Positions 35,125-44,877 are shown, counted from the first letter of the stretch. The stretch is DNA of 54,800 nt from Chloroflexi bacterium HGW-Chloroflexi-4 (GCA_002840715.1 PHBW01000017.1:1-54800); one strand, 5' to 3'. The notes: generated by a model not told the origin, from the sequence alone. Numbers and translations: made by a program.

Positions 35125-36153
35125 ATGTCAATGAATGAACCTGTTTTGGTTATTCTAATTGGTAAATTCGAAGAAAAATTAAATTCTTTTCTAAGAAGTG
35201 TAATTAACAATGTAGAATTAGACGTAATTTTTGTTGATACCACATCAAAAAGATCTAAAATTTCTAATTATTTAAGGACTAAGAAGCTTACTACACCTAC
35301 AACAATACTACACGCAACAAAATCAAAAGCTGTTTTGACAGGTCTAAAATACTTTGACGAGCACTTCAAAGAATCTTCAAGTGGATTAATCCTTGTCGAT
35401 ATGGATCAAGGTTTTGGTCTTGATGATATCAACGCTGTTGTCAGGTCTATGGATAACATTCCTGATGCGATAATTATTGGTGGTAGAGAAATCGAACAAA
35501 TTGGCAATAAATCTCTAAAGTTCATTATTTCAAGGCTATCGAGATTAACAGGTACAAGAGTGAAAGATTTTAATTCTGGTCTTCGCGGCTTGCCTGCCAG
35601 CTTTGTTTCAGAATTGCTTAACCAAAAACCCACTCACCTTGATACCTGGATTGAAATGTATGTTTTTGCTGCAAAAAATAATAATCAAATTGTTGAAGTA
35701 CCAATTCAAACTCAACATCAAATTAAGTCTTCAATCCTTTTCAGTTTTATTCTAAATTCTTCAAAACTTTTCTATATCATATTGAGATTTTCATTCCTTT
35801 CAATGTTGACTGCTGGTATTGATTACGCGATATTTTCTGTTCTTTTTATTTTTTCGAATTCAATACTTGCTAGTATTATTATTGCGCGAATCGCAGCAGG
35901 CAGCTTTCAATTTTTCATGGGAAAGAAATGGGTGTTTAAATCAAGAAATAGATTGATCGTTGAACTTATCAAATATATTATTTTGGTAGGTGTATTGATG
36001 CTCATTTCCTATACCTTTATTGAACTTATGGTCAACAATTTTGGTATGAACGCAATTGTGTCCAAATTGATTGCAGAATTATCTCTATTCATTGTTAGTT
36101 TTACAATGCAAAAGAAAATTGTGTTCGCCCACCCAATACCCACAAAGCATTGA
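35125..36153 (+). CDS. GtrA-like flippase domain fused to a degenerate GT2 domain
   Basis: The 342-residue protein has an N-terminal GT2-like domain (to about 200) and a GtrA domain with four spans (from about 218). GtrA features include RIAAGSFQFFMGKKWVF and a final MQKKIVF. The GT2 half keeps the sequence order but not the usual residues. The DDGSxD motif reads VDTTSKRSK, the DxD region reads VDMDQGFGLDD, and the acceptor-side motif remains as VKDFNSGLRGL. It may therefore be a weak or inactive transferase serving as a partner of GtrA, which is thought to flip polyprenyl-phosphate sugars. The start is uncertain: ATG 35125 is chosen, with TTG 35098 and GTG 35107 in frame. No clear ribosome site. 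Confidence 0.78.
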   Translation: MSMNEPVLVILIGKFEEKLNSFLRSVINNVELDVIFVDTTSKRSKISNYLRTKKLTTPTTILHATKSKAVLTGLKYFDEHFKESSSGLILVDMDQGFGLDDINAVVRSMDNIPDAIIIGGREIEQIGNKSLKFIISRLSRLTGTRVKDFNSGLRGLPASFVSELLNQKPTHLDTWIEMYVFAAKNNNQIVEVPIQTQHQIKSSILFSFILNSSKLFYIILRFSFLSMLTAGIDYAIFSVLFIFSNSILASIIIARIAAGSFQFFMGKKWVFKSRNRLIVELIKYIILVGVLMLISYTFIELMVNNFGMNAIVSKLIAELSLFIVSFTMQKKIVFAHPIPTKH

Positions 36154-36200
36154 TCTGATTTACCTTTTCAAGTTTGTTTTGAATTCTTGCTGGAGTGTAA

Positions 36201-38102
36201 ATGATAATTTCATTGGGAATCCTTTCAATTCTTCAATTAACTATTATTCCGGGGATGATATTTTCCAAATTATTCAAAATCCATGGATTTTGGGAAAACC
36301 TGTTAGCTGCAATTGGTATTAGTCAGATATTTAATTATTTATTTGTTGTTATTGCGACTCTATTGAATTTATATACGCAAACCATCACCATCGGCTTGTT
36401 TGTTTTGGAAGTTATTGGAATAATCATCTTATACTTTCCAAAATTAAATTGGAATCTCGCACAGGTAACAATTCCAGAAAAAATCAGAATATTTTTTGAT
36501 GAATATCTTACAAAGATAAAAACTGAGATTGATTGGAAAAAGAAGATTCTTGTTTTCCTTTATTACTTTGCATTTGCAATTTCAGTTATTTGTTTGACAA
36601 AATATTTTTTCATATATATTACCCAACCCACGCAAATATTCACTCAATGGGATGCGGTCGTTTCTTGGGATAATTGGGCAACACAATGGTACCAGGGTGT
36701 ATTTCCACTTCACACAGAACATTATCCACAATTGTGGACTGCGAATTTATCTCTTCCTTATCAATTTATTGGAACCACAGAAGTAAAATATTTTTCGAAG
36801 TATTTTGCCAACTTGATCGAGTTTTTCATAATCCTTATCGTTTTCATCCTTGGTATTAAAAAAAGGAATGTCGGATTATTTTTTGGGGTCTTTTTCGTCT
36901 CTTGGCTGATGATGAGTTTTGGTTCGCAAGGAAATGGGTACGCTGATTCACCTGTTGCATTTTGGGGATTGTCTGCAATTGCTTGTCTGCTATTGGTCGA
37001 TAATAGAGAAGATGATAATAGACTCCTGTTGTTGGGTGCTTTTTTTGTTGCAGGCGCTGCACTTACGAAACAGGCAGGCTTGTGGTTGGTTCTCACATAT
37101 CCGATTTTGGTTGCTTTGCAGAAGCGACGAGCCCAGAAGAAATCATTTTTGATAATCTTTAAAATGATAGTCGTTATGGTTTTAATGATCGCTCCCTGGT
37201 ATATCTTTAAAGAAATTCAGATCCGTACTGGAGTTGAAACATCAGAAATTGGACGCGTTACTTCTTTGGTACTTGATCGTAATAATTTCTTCGAAATCTT
37301 GGAATCGGCAGGCGGATTGTTCCTTCGGACCTTAAAGAACAATTATTTTTCTGAAACTATTACTTTTATCCTATTATTGGTTCTATTGGCATTTTCTTAC
37401 AAAGATAAAGCTTGGGGTTCAATTTTGAATATTTTCATTCTGCCATTTGCTGTTGGGTGGATATTCTTTTTTTCATATGAAAGTCGAAATATTGTGCTAA
37501 TAATGCCCTTAATCGGTATTCTAATGGGAATAGGACTCCAGAATATTTTGGAATTTGATTTTTCTCGTCCAGTAAGATTTTTCCAACAAATGATTCCAAG
37601 TAACGTAAAGCATGCCATTAAAAATCTGATATCCAGCGTGTTCAAATTTTCGCAATTAATCCGAATTTGGTTCTTTCTTTTGTTAATGCCAATCGTGTTC
37701 ATTCTACCTAATTGGGTTTCTGATAGTCGTTTGATTACGAATTCCAAAATTAAACAAAAGTCCATTGGTGACCCTCCAATTAACCAACTTTTATATGACT
37801 ACAAAGCGGAATATGGTTTGGATGGAAAAATTGTCTCTTCTTACCCATATTTGGGATTTCTTCCTGAATTGAAGGATTATTATATTTATGATTCAACGAA
37901 GACTTCTGAATTTTTTGATTTGTTCAATAACCCTGAAGTAGGATACGCTTTATTTAATGATCATTGGTGGTCTGAGGAAGTGCATAATTTCGTTATGTCG
38001 TTAATAGACCAGAAAAAAATTGATCTCATTTTTTCATATCCAACGCCAAGCCAAAATGGAACCTTTTATTTTGTCACGACTTGCCAAGGGGTCTGCAAAT
38101 AG
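36201..38102 (+). CDS. GT-C-type membrane protein, member 1 of a paralogous pair
   Basis: The 633-residue protein has about 12-13 spans. The first large loop contains WDAVVSWDNWATQWY (150-164) and HYPQLWTANLSLPY (174-187), Asp/Trp-rich as expected for a catalytic GT-C loop. The gene at 42940 encodes the same blocks at the same positions. The extracytoplasmic C-terminus (about 520-633) has SSYPYLGFLPELKDYYIYD, also matched in the paralogue. GGAG sits 6-8 bp before the ATG. It begins 47 bp after the GtrA-fusion gene and could be co-transcribed, so lipid-linked sugar flipping and use may be coupled here. Confidence 0.78.
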   Translation: MIISLGILSILQLTIIPGMIFSKLFKIHGFWENLLAAIGISQIFNYLFVVIATLLNLYTQTITIGLFVLEVIGIIILYFPKLNWNLAQVTIPEKIRIFFDEYLTKIKTEIDWKKKILVFLYYFAFAISVICLTKYFFIYITQPTQIFTQWDAVVSWDNWATQWYQGVFPLHTEHYPQLWTANLSLPYQFIGTTEVKYFSKYFANLIEFFIILIVFILGIKKRNVGLFFGVFFVSWLMMSFGSQGNGYADSPVAFWGLSAIACLLLVDNREDDNRLLLLGAFFVAGAALTKQAGLWLVLTYPILVALQKRRAQKKSFLIIFKMIVVMVLMIAPWYIFKEIQIRTGVETSEIGRVTSLVLDRNNFFEILESAGGLFLRTLKNNYFSETITFILLLVLLAFSYKDKAWGSILNIFILPFAVGWIFFFSYESRNIVLIMPLIGILMGIGLQNILEFDFSRPVRFFQQMIPSNVKHAIKNLISSVFKFSQLIRIWFFLLLMPIVFILPNWVSDSRLITNSKIKQKSIGDPPINQLLYDYKAEYGLDGKIVSSYPYLGFLPELKDYYIYDSTKTSEFFDLFNNPEVGYALFNDHWWSEEVHNFVMSLIDQKKIDLIFSYPTPSQNGTFYFVTTCQGVCK

Positions 38103-38412
38103 GTTGATTTGGCAGTCCAGATTATATGAAATTATTAATGTAAACAGTGTGGTGGGGTTTCATGGTTAAAAAACTCTGCCCTGCCCTCCAAGAATTGTGA
38201 TTTGGCGATAAAAAGCTATACGCAATATGCATAACTAAAATTTTTGGTTGTAAGGTATAATTTCAAGAGCCTGTGCAACAGATAAAACTAGCTTGTATTT
38301 AATAAAGGCTCACGTTGGGGAATTTCTTCTAAAATTAGCCTAATCACAATAGTATCTTGACTTATATTGATACCCAAGACATCAAAAAACCATATTATAA
38401 AAGATGTGATTT
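38103..38412. other. 310-bp gap without a gene
   Basis: AT-rich and free of a credible reading frame on either strand. It holds a TATAAT at 38256-38261 without a good -35, and a TTGACT at 38357-38362 without a good -10, so a promoter for the GT2 gene at 38413 is plausible but not located. No hairpin with a T-run is visible after the gene ending at 38102. Confidence 0.5.
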
Positions 38413-39117
38413 ATGAAAATCTCTGTAATCATTCCATGCTTCAATGAAAAAAATACCATACTGAATATTATTAAGGCAGTGAAAGAAAGTTGCCAATATG
38501 AAAAAGAAATCATCATTGTTGATGATTGTTCCACCGATGGAACTCAGGAAATATTAAGAAATGAAATTTCTGATTCTGTTGATTTGATTTTGTACCATGA
38601 AAAGAACCGGGGAAAAGGTGCCGCGCTGCGAACTGGAATTAGTCATGCTGCTGGCGACATTGTTATTATTCAGGACGCAGATCTTGAATATGATCCCCAG
38701 GAATATCCAATTCTTGTTATTCCGATAATAGAAAATAAGGCTGACGTAGTTTTTGGATCCAGATTTATGGGCGGTAGACCACACCGAGTATTGTACTACT
38801 GGCACAGCGTCGGAAATAAATTTTTGACTTGGGTTTCTAATATGTTTACCAACTTAAATCTTACGGATATGGAGACGTGTTACAAAGTTTTCCGTAGGGA
38901 AATTATTCAATCGATTACTATAAATGAAAACCGATTTGGTTTTGAACCAGAAATTACTGCCAAAGTAGCCAAACTCAATTGCAGAATTTTTGAAGTCGGA
39001 ATTTCTTATAATGGGAGAAAATATGAAGATGGCAAAAAAATTGGTTGGAAGGATGGGGTAAGATCACTTTATTGTATTTTGAAGTATAACCTTTTCGGGT
39101 CTACTTCAAAAAAATAG
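38413..39117 (+). CDS. GT2 glycosyltransferase, dolichyl/polyprenyl-phosphate mannose synthase-like
   Basis: The 234-residue soluble protein has all DPM1-type motifs: VIIPCFNE (5-12), VDDCSTDGT (36-44), [24 protein letters not shown] (88-98), FGSRFMGG and [10 protein letters not shown]. It has no membrane span, so it is the short soluble type. It should make polyprenyl-phosphate hexose, the donor for the GT-C proteins around it. It stands alone between 310 bp and 111 bp gaps. The ribosome site is weak. Confidence 0.92.
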   Translation: MKISVIIPCFNEKNTILNIIKAVKESCQYEKEIIIVDDCSTDGTQEILRNEISDSVDLILYHEKNRGKGAALRTGISHAAGDIVIIQDADLEYDPQEYPILVIPIIENKADVVFGSRFMGGRPHRVLYYWHSVGNKFLTWVSNMFTNLNLTDMETCYKVFRREIIQSITINENRFGFEPEITAKVAKLNCRIFEVGISYNGRKYEDGKKIGWKDGVRSLYCILKYNLFGSTSKK

Positions 39118-39228
39118 TCAGCAAAATGAGTCTGTTACCTGTATTTATTTCAATCAAATATTATTAATTACCCCAGTTTTGCTTATTGAAAACTTACAAT
39201 TTATAAAATAATTAGGCATTTACAAATT

Positions 39229-40290
39229 ATGTTCATTGGTGGAGAATTCTACGAAGATTCTACCTGGGCAACCGCCTCCCCCGCTCCACCAATTGCGGAT
39301 GCGATATTTCTCAACGGCGGACGAGCTTGCTTGAGTGTAATTGCAGACTATTTAATTTCTAAAAAAATTGATCAAATTCTACTGCCTGCTTACCTCTGCC
39401 CTTCCATTCTTGATGTCTTTGACCAAAAGGAAATTCGATATTCCTTTTATAAAATAGAAGAAGACTTATCGATTGATCTGGACGAGCTGCTTGAAAAGGC
39501 AAGTAAGTTTCAGGCCATTTATTTCATAAACTACTATGGTTTTCAACAATCTGCAGAAACACTTCAGATATTAAAACAACTTCAGGCGGCTGGGAAGCTT
39601 CTGGTTGAGGATAATGCCCAATCTGGTATTTTCTCTAATTTTATTGGTGATTTTTGTTTTAATAGTATACGTAAAGTTTGTGGATCTGATGGTGGTTATT
39701 TGGCTACGCGAAATATGTTTGTAAATGAAACTTGGATACAGTTCTCATCACTAAATAATCGACTTCCTCTCATCCGGGAATATCGGCACCGGCTGCGTGA
39801 ATATCTATTCGAAAATCGCGGTACACGTGAGGAGTTGGATCACCTGTTTTACCAAGCTGAACGACTTTATGAACAAGACAATGTGATTTTGGGTGATCCT
39901 GATGAAAGAAATATGATCGAACATCTTGATTGGCAATCTATCAAAACAGCACGCCGCACTAATTATGCTTATTTACTTAATCAAATTAGTAACCTCCATG
40001 GGCTCTCACCCCTCTTCCCCAACCTTCAGGATGACATAATGCCTTTTGGCTTGCCTGTTTACATATCAGGAGTGTCACGCGACGCATTGATCGAAAAGCT
40101 TGCTGAAGAAAGCATCAGCTTGACGGTGCATTGGGATGCCCTGCTTTCGGATACACGCACCATAAACAATTCCGCAGTAACGAATATTGCGGGTAAAATC
40201 CTCACACTTCCCATAGATCAATATACGAGTAAAAGTCAGTTGGACTACCTAGTAAGTCAAATCTTCGAAACTATAAAACTCCTTTCGTAA
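39229..40290 (+). CDS. DegT/DnrJ-like PLP-dependent aminotransferase-fold protein
   Basis: The 353-residue cytosolic protein has a type I PLP fold resembling the DegT/DnrJ/EryC1 sugar aminotransferases: NGGRACLSVIADYL near the N-terminus, VLLPAYLCPSIL-like strand, YFINYYGFQQ, LLVEDNAQS (124-132, Asp128 placed to bind the PLP ring nitrogen) and FNSIRKVCGSDGGYL (144-158, Lys149 as Schiff-base lysine). The context SIRK differs from the SFHxxK of standard sugar aminotransferases, so it belongs to a divergent branch. Amino-sugar formation is likely given the surroundings but unproven. Start by ATG, ribosome site not evident. Confidence 0.75.
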   Translation: MFIGGEFYEDSTWATASPAPPIADAIFLNGGRACLSVIADYLISKKIDQILLPAYLCPSILDVFDQKEIRYSFYKIEEDLSIDLDELLEKASKFQAIYFINYYGFQQSAETLQILKQLQAAGKLLVEDNAQSGIFSNFIGDFCFNSIRKVCGSDGGYLATRNMFVNETWIQFSSLNNRLPLIREYRHRLREYLFENRGTREELDHLFYQAERLYEQDNVILGDPDERNMIEHLDWQSIKTARRTNYAYLLNQISNLHGLSPLFPNLQDDIMPFGLPVYISGVSRDALIEKLAEESISLTVHWDALLSDTRTINNSAVTNIAGKILTLPIDQYTSKSQLDYLVSQIFETIKLLS

Positions 40291-40372
40291 TGTAATAATT
40301 TGACGCATCCCCTATTCGGGTCTAAAATAAGACATTCTCACAGCACCCTATAACCTTACTTAGGAGCGTTTC

Positions 40373-41692
40373 ATGGACGTAACCGAAGCTAAAGATATAA
40401 AGCCCAGAATGAATCGGGGGGCTAAAACGACTGTGGTTGTATTTTTTATATTCATGCTCCTTCACCAAACCGATAAGCTCCTCATAGGCCCTCTTCAAAC
40501 CCCCATTATGGATACATTTAAAATGAGTTACACCCAGTGGGGTTTGATCAACTCAGGGGCATTAATTGTCGGCACCCTTTTCTATCCGTTATGGGGATGG
40601 CTAAGTGACAAATACAACCGTGGAAAATTATTGGCAATTGCGTCATTTATTTGGGGCTCCACAACCTGGTTAAGTGCCCTTGCTCCCAACTTCAAGTCAT
40701 TTTTGGTGACCCGCTCTTCAACAGGCATCGATGACTCAAGCTATCCGGGCATGTACAGCTTGATCTCTGACCTCTATTCACCAAAAGTCCGTGGCAAGGT
40801 GTATGGCATTTTGCAGTTAACTCAACCCATTGGCTATCTGATCGGGATGGTCGTTGCGTTAATGCTCACTGAAGCTGTTGGCGGTTGGAAAAATATCTTT
40901 ATCATCACTGGTTCCCTTGGCATCATGCTGGCAGTGGTTATCTACTTCACAGTCAAAGATGTTCCCCGCGGCAGCAGTGAAACCGAACTTCAGGGAGTGG
41001 AGATTCACCAACACAAATTTAACTGGAAATCACTGAGTCAAATCTTCAAGAAGAAAAGTTTGTGGATGGTTTATGCTCAGGGATTTGCAGGGGTCTTTCC
41101 ATGGAACGTTATCACCTATTATATTTTTGGTTATCTGGGAACCGAACGTGGGTATGATGAAACCACGACCTTGATGATTATGGCGCCTGCGATTCTCTTA
41201 ATGGCTGCCGGCTACCCCGCCGGCGGATGGCTAGGAGACAAGATTTTTAAGAAAAATAAAGGCGGCCGTTTGATCGCAAGCGAGATTGGTGTTGTCTTGG
41301 GGATGGTCGGTTTATTCCTGGCCATGAATACGCCCAACGAACAGGTTTTATTGTTTGGAGTTTTATTATGCCTCACTGCCTTCTTCATGCCCTTCGCATC
41401 ACCAAACATCATATCAACAATGTATGACGTCACCCTGCCAGAAGTCCGTTCATCTGCCCAATCGGTAGAGAGTCTGATCGAAACTGCCGGTGCGTGGACT
41501 GCCCCCATTCTCGCAGGTGTGCTGGCTGATGCTACCTCTGTTGGATTTTCTATCAAGTTAATCTGCACTGCAGCCTGGTCATTATGCGTGGTATTCCTTC
41601 TGATCGCCATCTTCTTTATCCCCAAAGACATTAATTCGTTGCACAAAGAACTCGAAGCACGTGCGTTTGAAGACGCAAGAAATAGTGTATAA
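40373..41692 (+). CDS. MFS transporter, ACS (anion:cation symporter)-like
   Basis: The 439-residue protein has about 12 spans. It carries the MFS loop motif GWLSDKYNRGKLLAIASF after span 2. The stretch STGIDDSSYPGMYSLISDLYSPKVRGKVYGILQLTQPIGYLIGM in span 4-5 resembles the anion:cation symporter/Spinster-type group, whose members carry organic anions. The substrate is not predictable. It has a TAGGAG site and is followed by a strong terminator, so it is probably monocistronic. By eye the base composition is richer in G+C than the flanking GT-C genes. Confidence 0.85.
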   Translation: MDVTEAKDIKPRMNRGAKTTVVVFFIFMLLHQTDKLLIGPLQTPIMDTFKMSYTQWGLINSGALIVGTLFYPLWGWLSDKYNRGKLLAIASFIWGSTTWLSALAPNFKSFLVTRSSTGIDDSSYPGMYSLISDLYSPKVRGKVYGILQLTQPIGYLIGMVVALMLTEAVGGWKNIFIITGSLGIMLAVVIYFTVKDVPRGSSETELQGVEIHQHKFNWKSLSQIFKKKSLWMVYAQGFAGVFPWNVITYYIFGYLGTERGYDETTTLMIMAPAILLMAAGYPAGGWLGDKIFKKNKGGRLIASEIGVVLGMVGLFLAMNTPNEQVLLFGVLLCLTAFFMPFASPNIISTMYDVTLPEVRSSAQSVESLIETAGAWTAPILAGVLADATSVGFSIKLICTAAWSLCVVFLLIAIFFIPKDINSLHKELEARAFEDARNSV

Positions 41693-41713
41693 AAGCAAGT
41701 GATTATTTACTTT

Positions 41714-41751
41714 AGGGCTGTCCTTGTATCAAATGAAGGACAGCCCTTTTT
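41714..41751 (+). terminator. Rho-independent terminator of the MFS gene
   Basis: AGGGCTGTCCTT (41714-41725) pairs perfectly with AAGGACAGCCCT (41736-41747) over a 10-base loop, followed by five T. It lies 21 bp after the MFS stop. Confidence 0.92.
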
Positions 41752-41806
41752 GCAACGAAGTTATAATCAAATTATTATATTTGGTAACAAATGGGAGAGG
41801 AATTCA

Positions 41807-42922
41807 ATGGATAAAAATAACTCAATGGTAAAAGCATATCTAGAAGAATGCAGCAGCGCTCTTCTCTATCAAACAATGTCTGAAGTGGAAAAAGATCCTC
41901 GCATTGCGGAGGTCTACAGCCGCATCTCAAAAACCGAAATCGAACATGCAGAATACTGGAAGAAACAAGTTGCCGAAAAGGGCTTTCCTTTTGCTGATTA
42001 CAAACCTGATTGGCGCACCAGGACTCTTGTCAAACTAGGCAAACGTTTTGGTACAGGCATGATCTTGCCTGTACTGCAAGGCATGGAACAAACCGGCTCA
42101 GTGGGATATGGTCGAGTGCCAGGCGCCTCTGCCATGCAGGCACAGGAGCAGTCTCACGGCCGCTTATTGGATCAAATCACCGGAACGATAACGGGCGGCA
42201 TGACTGGGGGTGTTTTAATGCAGCTTGAAGGCCGGCATCGATCCACGGGTGGAAATGCCCTGCGTGCTGCAGTATTGGGTGCCAATGACGGTCTTGTCTC
42301 AAACCTCAGCCTTGTGATGGGCGTGGCAGGCGCAACATTGGCTGGTAAAGGCGTTTTGATTGCAGGCGTGGCTGGGTTATTGGCCGGGGCTATTTCTATG
42401 GCATTGGGCGAATGGTTATCTGTTCAATCCTCCCGTGAGCTTTATGCCCACCAGATAGCAACAGAAGCCGAAGAGATTCAAACCTCACCTGAAGAAGAGA
42501 CTGAAGAACTCGCTTTGATTTATGAGGCACGTGGGTTTGACAAAGCTACGGCGCGAGAATTGGCTGATAAAGTTCTTTCCAATCAGGAAACGGCGTTGGA
42601 TACATTAGCTCGTGAGGAATTGGGGATCAACCCCGAAGACCTCGGCGGTTCCGCCTGGGAAGCAGCCATCACATCATTTGTACTTTTTGCCATTGGCGCC
42701 ATTATCCCAGTTGCGCCATTTCTCTTCACCAGCGGCATGCCCGCGGTCTTTATCAGCATCGGACTCAGTACCATCGGATTGTTTATCCTCGGCGCAGTAA
42801 TTACCCTCTTTACTGGTCGTACAGTGCTGTTTTCAGGCTTCCGAATGGTGTTGTTTGGTTTGATCGCTGCTGCTGTAACTTTTGGCATTGGCCGCTTGAT
42901 TGGGGTCAGTATTGGAGGTTAA
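41807..42922 (+). CDS. Rubrerythrin-VIT1/CCC1 fusion, probable iron (Fe/Mn) transporter of the MbfA type
   Basis: The 371-residue protein joins an N-terminal ferritin-like helical domain to a membrane VIT1/CCC1 domain. The first part has EE (13-14) and TEIEHAEYW (43-51, a Glu-x2-His iron-ligand pattern). The second (about 140-371) starts with RAAVLGANDGLVSNLSLVMGVAGAT, the VIT family signature, and has about five spans with a cytosolic EEEtEELALIYEARGF helix. Characterised MbfA proteins of this architecture export iron and protect from oxidative stress. ATG 41807 is preceded by GGGAGAGG. The open frame upstream runs through the MFS terminator and is not coding. A TATAAT at 41762-41767 may be its -10. 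Confidence 0.9.
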   Translation: MDKNNSMVKAYLEECSSALLYQTMSEVEKDPRIAEVYSRISKTEIEHAEYWKKQVAEKGFPFADYKPDWRTRTLVKLGKRFGTGMILPVLQGMEQTGSVGYGRVPGASAMQAQEQSHGRLLDQITGTITGGMTGGVLMQLEGRHRSTGGNALRAAVLGANDGLVSNLSLVMGVAGATLAGKGVLIAGVAGLLAGAISMALGEWLSVQSSRELYAHQIATEAEEIQTSPEEETEELALIYEARGFDKATARELADKVLSNQETALDTLAREELGINPEDLGGSAWEAAITSFVLFAIGAIIPVAPFLFTSGMPAVFISIGLSTIGLFILGAVITLFTGRTVLFSGFRMVLFGLIAAAVTFGIGRLIGVSIGG

Positions 42923-42954
42923 AAACCGATAGTAATAAATTATCGAACAACCTC
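42915..42954. terminator. Nested hairpin between convergent genes, possible terminator
   Basis: GAGGTT (42915-42920) pairs with AACCTC (42949-42954), and inside it CGATA (42927-42931) pairs with TATCG (42941-42945). It spans the 17-bp gap and the ends of both genes. No long T-run follows, so termination is uncertain. Confidence 0.35.
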
Positions 42955-44823
42955 ATAAAGAACAGCATCATTTTTCACCCCAAAATCGGTGATAAACAAC
43001 AATTTCCCTTGTTTTTCTAATCCGTTCAGATATTCCACAATGGCACGGGGTGTTGAGTTATACCTTAATACATAACGGATGTTATCAAGGCTCAGGAAAT
43101 CCCTAATTGTCGCCAAATTAGAAATATCAATAAAAATTGCCCTATCCTCTAACCCTGGCAAATAGTTAACATATGGATACCAAGAAATCGTGAGATCATT
43201 AGGATCTTTATCTGAATAGAAATCCACCAGTATCTCATTATAAGATCGGTTTCCAATACCCATTTGTTGGATTTGATAATTTCGGATCAACTTGGAATCC
43301 GGGTACTTTAATCCAATTAAAACAATTACCAATATACCAAGGATAAGAACCCACCAAAAAGTGAGCTGAGAAACATTATTACCTATACTAGATATTTTTT
43401 TATAAATATTGCTAAAACAAGCTTTGCATCTATCGATATGAATATAACTGAGTAAATAACGAAGTATTTGAATGATTTGATCAATCAAAATACTTACACT
43501 AAATGCAAAAATAAAGGCAAGAGGGGTTAAATAGCGGACAAATGCTGCAGGCAATCCGTAAAATAAACTAACAATTAAGTAAGGAATTCCGAAACATAAA
43601 AGTAATAATTTAAATCCATCTTTTGCAATAAAAACTGCAATTATCATTATTGGAATAAAACAAACCCAAATATCCAATAATTTAAATCGATATAATAAGA
43701 TGTTCCAAAATCCAGAATTTAGATAATTGATCGTCCAAGAATTTGTAATTGCAAGACAAGACCTTTCACCAATAAACAAATCTCGATTCATTTTAAATAG
43801 ATACCAAGAAGCGATCAAAGATAAAATAACAAGTGTTGGGAGTGCCATTTTCTTTATAGAAGGCCATAATTTGAAATGATTTTTAGATAATTGAAGAAAT
43901 AGATTGATAAAAACCCATGCACAAAAAGACAACGCACCGGGTTGTTTGGTTAATGCTGCAGCTAAAATTACTATCGATGAAAGCCACAATGTTCTAGAAG
44001 AATAACTATTTCGGCGGATATCTTTAAGGATAATATAGAAGGATAACAAGGTGAAGGTCGTAACAGCTACATCCATATACCCTTCAAAAATCGAAATGCC
44101 AGCAAATTTTTTCAAAAGAATTACAGAAAGTGGTACGCCAAATAATAATCCTGCTGAACCATATGTTAGCCCTAGATCTAATATTGCCAAAACAAATAAA
44201 ATTGGAAAAACACCTTGAATTAATTTCGCAAAAATCGTAACCTGTGACTGAGTTAATAAATAAGTCAGCGACCAGTTGGCTGGCAATAACTGCGGATACT
44301 CACAAGCACCTGTGGGAAATACTCCACTAGCCCATTCAGTGGCCCATCGATTGTATGAAATAACAGAATCCCAATACCCAAAAACAGAACCTATTTGATT
44401 CACAAAATCAAAAACTACCCAAACAACAGTCAAAAGTGCTAATAATAAAGCAAGAATTTTTATTGCTTTCAAAACCTTTTCACTATTACTTTTTTGTGTT
44501 CGACTGCCCAGATAATTTATTAGTACGTTATTAATTCTATTGTGAATTGCTGAACCAATTTTTCCAATTGGTTGAGTAATACTTTTGAAGTATAAATAGA
44601 AGATAAGAGCAATTTCAACAAAAACAATGATACAAATCGCTATAAAGGTATATGCTTTGAAGGAAACAAGAAGGACTATATAAACAAGATTTATTACCAT
44701 GCTAAAAGCAATAATATAACTCACCCGGTAAAGAAAACCGGCTTCTTTTTTAATAAATGAGTTAATGATTAATCCAGGCAAGAAAAGGATTTGAATAATA
44801 CTCAATAATCCCGTAAATATCAT
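42940..44823 (-). CDS. GT-C-type membrane protein, member 2 of a paralogous pair
   Basis: The 627-residue protein has about 12-13 spans. WDSVISYNRWATEW (151-164) and EYPQLLPANWSLTYLL (175-190) align without gaps to the loop of the protein encoded at 36201. The tail (WYPYVNYLPGLEDRAIFID) also matches, so the two are true paralogues. A lipid-linked sugar transferase is likely, acceptor unknown. It is transcribed from GAGG plus ATG at 44823 and is followed convergently by the VIT fusion. The third RPGWDPYQGRYFI-family gene lies 54 bp upstream on the same strand. Confidence 0.78.
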   Translation of the reverse strand: MIFTGLLSIIQILFLPGLIINSFIKKEAGFLYRVSYIIAFSMVINLVYIVLLVSFKAYTFIAICIIVFVEIALIFYLYFKSITQPIGKIGSAIHNRINNVLINYLGSRTQKSNSEKVLKAIKILALLLALLTVVWVVFDFVNQIGSVFGYWDSVISYNRWATEWASGVFPTGACEYPQLLPANWSLTYLLTQSQVTIFAKLIQGVFPILFVLAILDLGLTYGSAGLLFGVPLSVILLKKFAGISIFEGYMDVAVTTFTLLSFYIILKDIRRNSYSSRTLWLSSIVILAAALTKQPGALSFCAWVFINLFLQLSKNHFKLWPSIKKMALPTLVILSLIASWYLFKMNRDLFIGERSCLAITNSWTINYLNSGFWNILLYRFKLLDIWVCFIPIMIIAVFIAKDGFKLLLLCFGIPYLIVSLFYGLPAAFVRYLTPLAFIFAFSVSILIDQIIQILRYLLSYIHIDRCKACFSNIYKKISSIGNNVSQLTFWWVLILGILVIVLIGLKYPDSKLIRNYQIQQMGIGNRSYNEILVDFYSDKDPNDLTISWYPYVNYLPGLEDRAIFIDISNLATIRDFLSLDNIRYVLRYNSTPRAIVEYLNGLEKQGKLLFITDFGVKNDAVLYEVVR

Positions 44824-44877
44824 ATTTATAACCTCACAAAAATAATTACTGGCATATAAACTACATTAAGTTTTTTT

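Noticed and set aside
41212..41646. 144-codon minus-strand frame within the MFS gene
   Set aside because: It is antisense to a clear 12-span transporter and its translation has no family features.
41699..41806. Upstream extension of the rubrerythrin-VIT frame
   Set aside because: It runs through the MFS terminator and the strong GGGAGAGG ribosome site at 41793-41800 marks a later start.
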